DNA of 64,000 nucleotides, taken from NCBI GenBank assembly GCA_046331095.1, contig JAXLRM010000003.1:868001-932000 (forward strand). Reading direction: 5' to 3'. This document shows positions 51,553 through 60,064 of this stretch, in pieces. Source of the stretch: JAIBAC01 sp046331095. GTDB lineage: Bacteria > Actinomycetota > Acidimicrobiia > UBA2766. How positions within the stretch are numbered: the stretch's first letter is position 1; each line of letters starts with the position of its first letter. Below the pieces are notes generated by a model. The model was not told the DNA's origin. It worked only from the letters and a program-made list of their open reading frames with translations, and made no database searches. The position numbers and the translations under genes were made by a program.

Positions 51553-52500
51553 GTGACCCGCTACACGAAGATCGCGGTCGCAGCGGCGATCTCGACGTTC
51601 GCCTTGATCGCCGCGGGCGGACTCGTACGCGCCACCGACTCGGGCCTGGGCTGTCCCGACTGGCCTCTGTGCTTCGGCAAGTGGATGCCCCCTGCCGACC
51701 TCCACGCCTGGATCGAACACGCCCACCGCCTCATCGCCGGGGTGCTGGTGGTGCCTCTCGTCGGCGTGGTCGCGGTGATGACCGTGTTCACCGACCGCAG
51801 GAAGGACCGGCCCCTGCTGGTCGCGTCGCTCGTCGCCGCCGCGTTCGTGCTCCTGCAGGCGCTCCTGGGCGCGGCGGTGGTGCTCCTGCGCCTCGCGCCC
51901 GAGCTCGTGACCGCGCACCTCGCGATGGCGCTCACGGTGTTCGCGGCGCTGATCTTCATCGCCGAGCGGTCCGGGAGCGGGGCGATGCCGCCCGATCGGG
52001 TCCAGCCCGCCGCCACGCACCTGTGCGAGGTCACGCTGGTGCTGATCTTCGCGCAGATGCTGGTCGGCTCGTGGGTGACGGGCCACCATGCCGGCCTCGT
52101 CTACCCCGACTTCCCGCTCATGGACGGCAGCGTCGTGCCCGTCGTGTCCACGGGCGCTCAGCTCGTGCAGTTCAGCCACCGCGCGCTGAGCGTGCTCGTC
52201 GCCGCCGCCGTCCTCGTGACCGCCCGCAGCGTGTGGCGCACGGCGGCGACACGGCTGACCCGGCGGCTGGTGCTGACCCTCGTCGTGCTGACGCTCGTGC
52301 AGCTCACCCTGGGCGCTCTCAACGTGTGGTGGCGCCTGTCCGCGCTCACGGTCGTGCCCCACCTCGGGGTCGGCGCCGCGATGTTCGGTGCCTCGGTGTG
52401 GATGCTGCTGGCCGTCCGGCGCCAGGCGCCGTCGGCGGCCCCGCCGGCCCCCGCGGATGCCGAGACCCCCGACCGCGTAGAGGCGCAATCCTCGCATTGA
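51553..52500 (+). CDS. ctaA: Heme A synthase (CtaA/COX15)
   Basis: A 315-residue polytopic membrane protein, with eight predicted helices. The first loop contains GLGCPDWPLCFG (Cys pair), and heme-ligand histidines appear in IEHAHRLIAG, TAHLAMALT, FSHRALSVL and VPHLGVGAA. It oxidises heme O to heme A for aa3 cytochrome oxidase. GTG start after GGAGG. No ctaB or other oxidase genes are in view, so the gene is isolated from its pathway here. Confidence 0.9.
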   Translation: MTRYTKIAVAAAISTFALIAAGGLVRATDSGLGCPDWPLCFGKWMPPADLHAWIEHAHRLIAGVLVVPLVGVVAVMTVFTDRRKDRPLLVASLVAAAFVLLQALLGAAVVLLRLAPELVTAHLAMALTVFAALIFIAERSGSGAMPPDRVQPAATHLCEVTLVLIFAQMLVGSWVTGHHAGLVYPDFPLMDGSVVPVVSTGAQLVQFSHRALSVLVAAAVLVTARSVWRTAATRLTRRLVLTLVVLTLVQLTLGALNVWWRLSALTVVPHLGVGAAMFGASVWMLLAVRRQAPSAAPPAPADAETPDRVEAQSSH

Positions 52501-52599
52501 TCGCGAGGACTTGTAACTGAGGCCCCGGCTTACTGGTCTGTCGGGCAACCGCTCCTGCGATCGGGCGGGCCCGGAGACCGCCGTCCCCCGAGGTGCACA

Positions 52600-54168
52600 A
52601 TGCGCATCCGATTCATCGAGCCGCGCCCACCCGGTCACCACGTCTACGACCAAGCCCTCCTGCCCCGGCTGGGCCTGCCGCTCATGGCGAGGATGCTGGC
52701 CGACCGCGGTCACGACGCCTCGAGCTACTGCGAGGCGCTCGCACCGATCGACCTCGAAGACTGCCTCGCGGCGGATCTCGTGGGAATCTCGTCGACGACG
52801 TCCACACAGCCGTACGCGTACGCGATCGCGGACGAGTTCGAGGCCGCCGGCGTCCCGGTCGTGATGGGCGGCCCGCACGTGTCGTTCATGACCGACGAAG
52901 CCCTCGAACACGCCACCTACGTGGTGCGTGGAGAGGGGGAACGCACGATCTGCGACCTCGTCGACGCCATCGAGCGTGAACTCGCCCTGGACGGCATCGA
53001 CGGGCTCTCGTGGCGGACACCGTCGGGCCGGACGACGCACAACCGTGCGCGGCCGGCCTGTACGCAGGAGCAGTTCGAGGAGCTGCCGGCGCCGGACCTG
53101 ACGCTCGTGCGCGGGCACGAGCGCATGGGTGTCAAGCCGGTCATGACCCAGTGGGGCTGCACGTTCAACTGCGAGTTCTGCTCGGTGACCGCGATGTTCT
53201 CGCGGCGGGTGCGGCACCGGCGCAACGACCAGGTGCTCGCCGAATTGCAGGACCTCGACTGCGACAAGGTCTTCTTCCACGACGACTGCTTCGTCGTCAA
53301 CAAGAACCGGACCCGTGACCTGCTCGCGTCGATGATCGACACCGGCACCACGCCCGAGTGGATGGCTCAGGTGCGCGCGGCCGAGACCGTCTACGCGTCC
53401 AAGGCCAAGCGTGAGCCCGACCACGACTTCCTGGCGCTGATGCGCCGGGCGAACTGCTTCATGGTCATGGTCGGCTTCGAGTCGGTGAGCGACGCGAGCC
53501 TCGGCGAGATGAACAAGAAGCAGGAGGTCGCCGACATCGTCCGCTCCGTCGACCTCTTCCACGAGCACGACATCAAGGTCCACGGGATGTTCATCGCCGG
53601 CCTCGACGCCGACGAGGTCGACGCCGCCGACCGGATCACCGACTTCGCCCGGCACCACGGCATCGACACGATCCAGATCATGATCGAGGTGCCGCTGCCG
53701 GGCACGCGCCTCTACCAGCGTGTGACCTCGGACAACCGCATCATCACGTCGGACTGGTCCTTCTACGACGGCCACCACGCCGTGATGGCTCCGGCCCGTT
53801 CCAGCGCTGCGGACCTGCAGCTCGCGGTCGTGGGTGCGATGGAGCGCTTCTACAGCCTGCCGCGCATCGTGAGACCCTCGATCGCAGGCGCCATTCGGGA
53901 GATCCCCCAGATCGTGCGCGCCGCCCTGCGGCCGCGCTCGGTACCTGCGCTGCCGCGCCTGTCCCTGCTCGTGCTGCGGCGTCGCTGGCACGAAGCCCTC
54001 GACCTCATCTCCGAGCGCCTGCCCAGCGAGGACCTGCGCCGCCTGCGCTCGTCGTTCGCGGTCCCGATGCTGCGCGCCTACGGGCGCGAGCAGCTCGCCA
54101 AGTTCCGCGACCAGCCCCGCACCCTCGAGTACCTCGACCGGCTCCGCGCACTGCCCGCCCCGAGCTGA
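52600..54168 (+). CDS. B12-binding-domain radical SAM protein
   Basis: A 522-residue radical SAM enzyme of the BchE/HpnJ type. Residues 1-130 form a cobalamin-binding-like Rossmann fold with PVVMGGPHVSF and RGEGERTICDLV; the cluster motif WGCTFNCEFCS has Cys187, Cys191 and Cys194. A typical DxHxxG cobalamin ligand is not seen in the N-domain, which is common in this subgroup. Relatives methylate or rearrange hopanoids, bacteriochlorophyll and other natural products. A long C-terminal helical region follows. No partner gene is nearby. Confidence 0.88.
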   Translation: MRIRFIEPRPPGHHVYDQALLPRLGLPLMARMLADRGHDASSYCEALAPIDLEDCLAADLVGISSTTSTQPYAYAIADEFEAAGVPVVMGGPHVSFMTDEALEHATYVVRGEGERTICDLVDAIERELALDGIDGLSWRTPSGRTTHNRARPACTQEQFEELPAPDLTLVRGHERMGVKPVMTQWGCTFNCEFCSVTAMFSRRVRHRRNDQVLAELQDLDCDKVFFHDDCFVVNKNRTRDLLASMIDTGTTPEWMAQVRAAETVYASKAKREPDHDFLALMRRANCFMVMVGFESVSDASLGEMNKKQEVADIVRSVDLFHEHDIKVHGMFIAGLDADEVDAADRITDFARHHGIDTIQIMIEVPLPGTRLYQRVTSDNRIITSDWSFYDGHHAVMAPARSSAADLQLAVVGAMERFYSLPRIVRPSIAGAIREIPQIVRAALRPRSVPALPRLSLLVLRRRWHEALDLISERLPSEDLRRLRSSFAVPMLRAYGREQLAKFRDQPRTLEYLDRLRALPAPS

Positions 54169-54186
54169 CCTGACTCTCTCGGTGCT

Positions 54187-54228
54187 GGCCTGCAGGTCAG
54201 GCGCCCGCTCCTACCCCTCTTGCAGGCC
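54187..54228. terminator. Hairpin downstream of the radical SAM gene
   Basis: GGCCTGCA (54187-54194) and TGCAGGCC (54221-54228) are perfect 8-base arms around a 26-base loop, and a second pair TGACCTG/CAGGTCA (54166-54172 and 54193-54199) overlaps it. There is no U-tract. It is a plausible 3' structure, and the 226-base gap to the next gene holds nothing else clear. Confidence 0.4.
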
Positions 54229-54394
54229 GGGTGTCGCCGGTGCGCATGGTCTAACGGGGCCATCGGTTGCATTCCATCGGGAGGGTTCTTCGCCCTACTG
54301 CTCGGGGCTGCGCGGCTGCCGGCACCGGCGGCCAGTGCAGGTGATCGGGTCGGGCTAGGCTGCGGCTGTCTGTTGCGGCGACTGGGGAGAATTG

Positions 54395-57062
54395 ATGGCT
54401 GGGATTGATCGAGTGTGGTGGCGCGTCGGAGCGCTGATCGTGACTCTGGCAGCCGCGCTGGCTGTTGTTGTCGTTGGAGTTTCGCCGGGTGACGCGGTCG
54501 AGCCCCCGGTTGCACCGGCGTCCTTCACGTCCAGCCAGGCCTCCAACGGCGCCGGCATCGGTACAGCTGTCGTGGGCAGCTGGTAGTGGCGGCAACACGC
54601 CGGTGTCGCAATGGCGTCTATCGATTGGGACGACTTCCGGCGGGTGGTCGAGCTCGGCGGCCCAATATCCAGGGGTCGGTACGTTTGCGTCTACCACTCT
54701 GACGTCGACCTTCACGAGTTGCCCGCAATCGTGTGTCCTGAAGCTAGAGGCTCTCGGCCCGGGATCGGTCGCAAGCCTTCCGAAATTCTTGGCGGTGGGT
54801 CCGTCGGATGCGCGTCCGGCTAAGCCGGTGTGGGGTTCGCCGTCGCGTCCGGCTGGGACGCCGTCGAGTGTGTCGGTGTCGTGGTCGCAGGGCACGTCGA
54901 CGGGGACAGCGGTGAGTGCCTGGCGGCTGAGTCAGAACGACGGCGCCGGTGGCTGGGTCGTCAACAATTCGACCTATCCAGGCACGGGCGCGAATATCGG
55001 CGCCTCGACGACGTCGGCGACGATGGGCGCTTGTGCGACGTCGTGTGTGTTGAAGTTGGAGGCGCTTGGTCCTGACGGCACTGTGAGTGAGCCGGCGTTG
55101 CTGGCGGTCGCGTCTGAGGATGGCGGATCCACCCCGCCCTCGGAGCTGTCGATTCCGGGGGTTACAAATCTGAGCGCAAGTTGGCAGAACAACGAGCAGG
55201 CCGTTCAGCTGACTTGGCAATACACCTCTCGACCGACTGGCACTCATCTGGGTTTCCGCGTTGATATACGTGTCGATGGCCAGTGGTACCCGTGGGGATA
55301 CCGCCCTTACAGCTCTGGAGTGACTACGACCGGCACTTCTACAACCATGCCCTGTGTGCCGGGCACGGAGTGCCTTTACCGGGTGCTGGCTTACGGGCGC
55401 GAGACAGCCGACCCTCCGAGCACGCCCTATGGGATAGGCCCGAGCAGTCAGGTCGGTCCTGGCTCTCACAATGGTGTGCCTGGGGCGCCGACGCTTGGTC
55501 AGCCGACGGGGTTGAGCAACGATCAGGGTGTGCAGTTCAGTTGGACGGCTCCGTCGTCGTCGACGGCGATTCGCGGTTACCGGGTCGATGCGGAGATCGA
55601 TGGGCAGTGGGTGCCGTGGCAGTACCGGCCGTCGGCATCGCCTGAGTGGTCTTACGGTGTCACGCGTACGAATACGGGTCCGCAACAGTTGCCCTGTGTC
55701 GTGTCGAGCGCGCCGGGGTCTTGCCGGTTCCGGGTCTCGGCGGTGAACTGGGTAGGCGTTGGTTCTCCGTCGTCGCCGTTGACGTTCACCCAGACTGGTG
55801 TGCCTGGGGCGCCGACGCTGGTGGACCTCGTGGAGGGCCAGGCCGGCTCAGGCTACCCAACGTTATCTTGGACTGCTCCCTCGAGTGGCACCTCGATCAT
55901 CGGCTATCAGATTGATATTGGTGTCGTTCCGAATGGCCAAACGACCGAGGTGTAGCTGCCGTGGCTGTACGCAGCGAATAGCGCAGACCTGATTACCGTG
56001 TCGGGAGCGACCGTTAACACGTCCTTGCCCTGCTGGTCAGTGGATTCCGCTGGAGCGCTTTCGTGTACGTATCGCATACGAGGCCTAAACGCGTCTGGTG
56101 CGGGCCCATGGGCAGCCACCACCTATGCACCCGGCTTAGATGGCTATATCACAACCTGGGTTCCAACTACGACACCAGTCACGCCTCAAGCTGTTGCGGA
56201 ACTGTTCGGTAACAACATTGGCTACTACGACAACAGCACCTACCTCTGCGGCGGCAGCACCACAGCCGCCTGTCCTACTGTCCCCGATGTGTGGCACTAC
56301 GCCGATATTGCGCGGGCCGATTGTATCAACCATCCCACTAATGAATACTGGCCGCTCTGTTCCACGAGCGATATAGTCTCCGACTTCATTCAAGGCGAAG
56401 TCGATGATCAAGGATACTTCAATCCCGACGGCACTCCGACGGACAAACTCGTTGGCACCGGGATGGCGCATGATGCGACGCTGTGCGCCCTCCCAGACGA
56501 CTGCGGAGTCGTCTCGATTGCGGAACAAGATATTCATTACTGGAATAAGGCCGCCAATACGAACGATGCGATTCAGCGCGCAACTGATCTGCTGTCAAAT
56601 ATTGTCGGACCGCCAGCAGAGCCTCCCCCAGCAGCTCCGCTCTCCGCCACTGAGTTCGCGTATCTAAGTGCAGATCCGAATGTTCCTAATGCATACGATT
56701 CTCCGGGTGGGCGGCGGCATGAATCGGATCCAGCCCCTAACTTCGAATCTAGAGCAAATCACGTCAAGTATCACACTACGGACGTGCCCGGTCGCGAAGC
56801 TCACGGCGTATACGACTCACCAAACGTCTTTGAACTGCTGGACGACGCGTGGGCCAAGGTCCAGAATGGTGACGCAACATATGTTGAACACGACGGAACT
56901 CGCACATCCTACTACGTCGATATGGGAGAACCGATCGGGTATCAGGGCGGTGCTGTCGGCGAAGTCATGGGCCATCCGTCCACGTCAATACTGAAGTTGG
57001 TGATTGAAAATGCGAATGAAGTCGTAACGTCCTATCCCATTCAAGTATTGCGAGCCACATGA
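54395..57062 (+). pseudogene. Secreted fibronectin-III protein with toxin-like C-terminus, interrupted
   Basis: From ATG 54395 a Sec signal (WWRVGALIVTLAAALAVVVV) leads into the first FN3 domain, but the frame breaks near 54560; the continuation SVQLSWAAGSGGNTPVSQW lies in the next frame. Several Ser/Thr-rich FN3-like repeats follow (PTLGQPTGLS, VDAEIDGQWVPWQYRPSA, PGAPTLVDLVEGQAG). At 55953-55955 an in-frame TAG interrupts the fourth repeat (QTTEV then LPWLYAANSADL). The frame then runs to 57062, with Cys-paired segments (LCGGSTTAACPTVPD) and a C-terminal region (HGVYDSPNVFELLDDAW, YYVDMGEPIGYQGG, EVVTSYPIQVL) resembling polymorphic-toxin tips. The last 1.2 kb is lower in GC, suggesting acquisition. 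Confidence 0.7.
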
Positions 57063-57346
57063 CTGTCCTCGTTGACGCCGAATGCCCTTTTGATGTCGGA
57101 CAGGGCGAACTGTCCTTCCTCCGCACATCAGGGGGCACAGTGGTGATCTTCTGTGATGAATGCCAGTGCGTATGGCGCGATCCAGAACGTATAACGAAGG
57201 ACACTAGAGACTATCAAGCTCCCCGCGCTCCTGAATACCTAATTGCGCCGGACGATTCGATTGCAAATTGGAACGGCGCTCGCCCGGCAACTGAAGCAGA
57301 GGTGCATGAAGCATTCCCCGGCTTGCCGCGATATCGGAACCTGTAG
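57059..57346 (+). CDS. Small protein coupled to the toxin-like gene; candidate immunity
   Basis: A 95-residue protein, MTVLVDAECPFDVGQGELSF onward, with a CDECQCVW Cys cluster and an acidic centre. Its ATG overlaps the stop of the FN3/toxin-like frame (ATGA), and low-GC composition is shared. In polymorphic toxin loci the gene directly behind the toxin encodes immunity; that role is inferred from position only. I do not recognise the fold. Confidence 0.55.
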   Translation: MTVLVDAECPFDVGQGELSFLRTSGGTVVIFCDECQCVWRDPERITKDTRDYQAPRAPEYLIAPDDSIANWNGARPATEAEVHEAFPGLPRYRNL

Positions 57347-57776
57347 AGTTGCTCTGTTGTGTTGTGCCGTTGCTGCTTGTGTAGCGGGCTGCGCGCACGA
57401 GGCAGAGCCGAATGTCAGAACAGATCTGGCGCCCGACGAAAGGCCTCCTCCCGCAGCACCCCTCGCGGAATCAACCCCGGGTCGTGCAATTGCTGAAGCA
57501 GACGTCGGACTGATGTTGAGCGAAGCCGGAATGACCTGTAGGTCGAACGCAGTGACTGTGGATCAGGCCCCCGATCCGGGCATGACACGGGCGTTCAACT
57601 GCGGTGACGTCAATGTCGTTGTATTTGATTCTGAACGCAACGCCACCACCGCTTGGGAACACTATCAGTCCCAAGCGGCACCAGATGGCGGATTTGTGCA
57701 AAGCGGAAACGTTTTACTCATTATTCGACAGTATAATGCGAAGGCGTGGGAGTTCTACGATCAATTGAAGTCTTAG
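57306..57776 (+). CDS. Putative lipoprotein
   Basis: A 156-residue protein with a hydrophobic N-terminus VALLCCAVAACVAGCAHE; the lipobox VAGC would acylate the Cys. The mature part is acidic and ends QSGNVLLIIRQYNAKAWEFY. ATG 57306 overlaps the previous gene by 41 bases; internal TTG codons after 57346 are alternatives. It belongs to the same low-GC island. It may be a second immunity or surface protein of the FN3 locus; function unknown. Confidence 0.5.
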   Translation: MKHSPACRDIGTCRVALLCCAVAACVAGCAHEAEPNVRTDLAPDERPPPAAPLAESTPGRAIAEADVGLMLSEAGMTCRSNAVTVDQAPDPGMTRAFNCGDVNVVVFDSERNATTAWEHYQSQAAPDGGFVQSGNVLLIIRQYNAKAWEFYDQLKS

Positions 57777-57786
57777 TGACACGGCA

Positions 57787-57905
57787 TCATTTCCGAAGCG
57801 CCGGTAAAGACCCAACGCCTCGGCGATCTCGGTCGGGCTCTCGCCCGCCAGCCGACGCCGCACAGCCTCCTGCCGCAACGCTTGCTCGGACACCCAACGC
57901 TCGAC
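57787..57905 (-). pseudogene. HTH fragment, possible transposase remnant
   Basis: Reading the minus strand, RWVSEQALRQEAVRRRLAGE and SPTEIAEALG form a helix-turn-helix typical of the N-terminus of IS-type transposases or phage-like regulators. No further transposase sequence is present. It lies at the right border of the low-GC island and may mark a lost mobile element. Confidence 0.35.
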
Positions 57906-58073
57906 CCAAACCGTCGTCGCCGCCTACACCGACAGCGCCGCCATCGTCGACGTCAACGCCGCCCGCGCCGCAATCACCGAATGCACAAGCGAATGCCCAC
58001 CACGCCGACGGCCGACACGACCCAGCCCACAAACCCGCCCCGTTCAAGTGCACCCAACCCGTCGCCGTCGTCC

Positions 58074-58319
58074 TCACCCCAGATGTCGCTCAACGACCGC
58101 GAGACGGCGGGCTTCCGCCACTTCGGCTCCCGTGTCGGGCACCCGGCGAAAGCCTTCGGCGAACGCCTCGTCGATGAGGCGGCGTCGATCGGCCGCCAGC
58201 AGTACCGCGATGGCATGGCGCACAGCGTCGGAGCGGTTCTCGAACGCACCGGCGGCCACGAGACGGTCCAGGTCTTCGACCACCCGATCAGGGAGCTTCA
58301 CCGCGATCTGTGTCGACAT
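58074..58319 (-). CDS. RHH antitoxin without an apparent toxin
   Basis: An 81-residue ribbon-helix-helix protein: STQIAVKLPDRVVEDLDRLV, then NRSDAVRHAIAVLL and an acidic DEAFAEGFRRVP tail. The frame that follows does not encode a recognisable toxin; the reading GWVHLNGAGLW has lost any MazF signature. It is an orphan antitoxin, or its partner has decayed. Confidence 0.72.
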   Translation of the reverse strand: MSTQIAVKLPDRVVEDLDRLVAAGAFENRSDAVRHAIAVLLAADRRRLIDEAFAEGFRRVPDTGAEVAEARRLAVVERHLG

Positions 58320-58383
58320 GCGGTGAGCATACCCATGCGCATGACGGCAGACTCGTCGACCCTTCGACCCGCCGGGTGTGGTC

Positions 58384-60064
58384 TCAGGCGACGGGGAGGC
58401 CTTCGGGGAAGTAGGTGTCTATGTAGGTTTGGATGTTCTTGTTGTAGGGGTGGGGGAAGGGGGTTTGGGTGTCTTCGCAGACGGTGTGGGCGCCGATGTA
58501 GCCGGGGCCGCCGAGGACCATGCCGCCGGGGTAGGTGGATGCGCCGCAGACGTAGAGGCCTTCGATGGGTGTGCGGGTCGCGGAGCAGTCGGTGTTGGGG
58601 CGCATGTTGCCCATCTGGACGGGGTTGTAGTCGCCGTGTTTGATCGAGCCGCGCACCATGTTGGGGATGCGGCGTTCGATGTCGTGGGGTGTCTCGAGTA
58701 CGGCTTGGACGACGGAGTCGCGGAAGCCTTCGAAGTGGTGGTCCAACAGGTCGGTGACTTCGCGGATGATGTCGGTTTCTTGTTCGGCCCAGGGGTAGTC
58801 GTAGGGGGCGGGCATCTGGAAGAAACAGGAGTGCTGGCCGTCGATTTGGCTCAGGACCTTGTCGAACGCCGACTCGCACGTGAAGTGGCCCGCGAACTTG
58901 GGGATACGGCCCGTCTCGACGGATTCGAGGAACGACACGACGTCGGCGAAGTCGTCGAAACCGACCACGGTCGAGAACGCGCCGCCCGAGAGGTTGCCGT
59001 CCGCGTTGCGTAGTTGTGGTTTGCCCTTGACCGCGAAGAACACCGTCATCAGCGACCACTTGTCCCAGGTCCAGTTCTCGGCCTGGGTGCGTAGGTCCTT
59101 GGGTGTGTCGTCCTCGGGGAGGAGCTTGAGGAACGTGGTCTGGGGATCGAGGCTCGACAGCACGGCCTTGCGGGCGTGGATACGGCGCCCGTCGTAGAGG
59201 CGCACACCAGCGGCACGCGAGCCGTCCATCTCGATCCGGGTGACCTCGGCGTTGTCGAGGATCAGCCCGCCGTGTTCGAGGATCACACGGGTGAACGACG
59301 ACGCGAGACGGTGCGAACCGCCGTAGCTGAACGCCTTTTGCAGGCCGCGGTCGACCATGAGCGGCACCATGAAGCCCATGCCCGACTCCTGGGGCGAGAT
59401 CCCCCACTGACACGAGCTGTAGAGCAGGGTCGCGAGCACCGAATCCGGCAGCGAGTACTCCTGGAGGATCTCCACCGCGGACTGCTCGCTCAGCGCCAAC
59501 ATGTCCTGGCCGACCGCGTTGCGGTCGAGGGCTTCCATCAGGTCCAGCGGCGCACCCGGGGCCAGGTACGTGGCCGGGCCCAAGATGCCGTCGACGATCT
59601 TGTGGAACCGCCCCGCCATGTCACCGAAAGTGACGGCGTCCTTGATCGAGGTGCGCGCCATCGAGTCACGAGTCCTCGAGGGAACGGCACAACAACACGT
59701 CGTCGCCGTTGATACGGCCCCGCAACTGCATGTTGGGCTTGTGGAAACGCAACCCGCGGGTACCGAGATCGAAATCCGACAGAGCCGGCATGTAATCGGT
59801 CATGAAGTGATACGTCGCATGAGTGTTGACGTAATGGCCCGGGAAGAGGATCTCCTCTGTCGCCAACCCGCCACCGATCTCGTAACGCCGCTCCAACACC
59901 ACGACATCAAGACCCGCCGCCGCGAGATACATCGCCGCGATCAAACCGTTGGGGCCCGCACCGATGATCACACAGTCGGTCTCGTGCTCCTGAGGGAACT
60001 CGATCCCCTCGAGCGGATTCCCCGCGAGGTTCGGATAAACCGAGGACAGATCGTCGTCGCTCAT
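58384..60064 (-). pseudogene. CrtI/PYROXD2-like oxidoreductase 7 (type B), 7-bp duplication frameshift
   Basis: ATG 60064 (after GAGGAGG) starts a protein with CVIIGAGPNGLIAAMYLAAAG and VLERRYEIGGGLATEEILFPG. At 59662-59675 the heptamer CGAGTCA/CGAGTCC is repeated, which stops the first frame after LEDS. A second frame starting MARTSIKDAVTFG continues to 58384 with the C-terminal GLYVCGASTYPGGMVLGGPG. Removing one heptamer restores the junction LEDSMARTSIKDAVTFG, parallel to LEDTVDSFHKFSTDDAVNFG in the paralogue at 22742. It is a 550-residue type B enzyme in two pieces, unless the duplication is an assembly artefact. Confidence 0.82.

Noticed and set aside
54169..54394. tRNA or small RNA gene in the gap after the radical SAM gene
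   Set aside because: Hairpins are present but no cloverleaf, no anticodon arm or TTCGA-type T-loop was found.
33064..55955. Genome-wide amber reassignment or pyrrolysine use
   Set aside because: TAG terminates several normal genes here, no suppressor tRNA or Pyl genes are visible, and frameshifts elsewhere show general decay or error.
57787..58073. Complete insertion sequence at the right edge of the low-GC island
   Set aside because: Only an HTH-like fragment; no DDE motif, inverted ends or target duplication could be identified.
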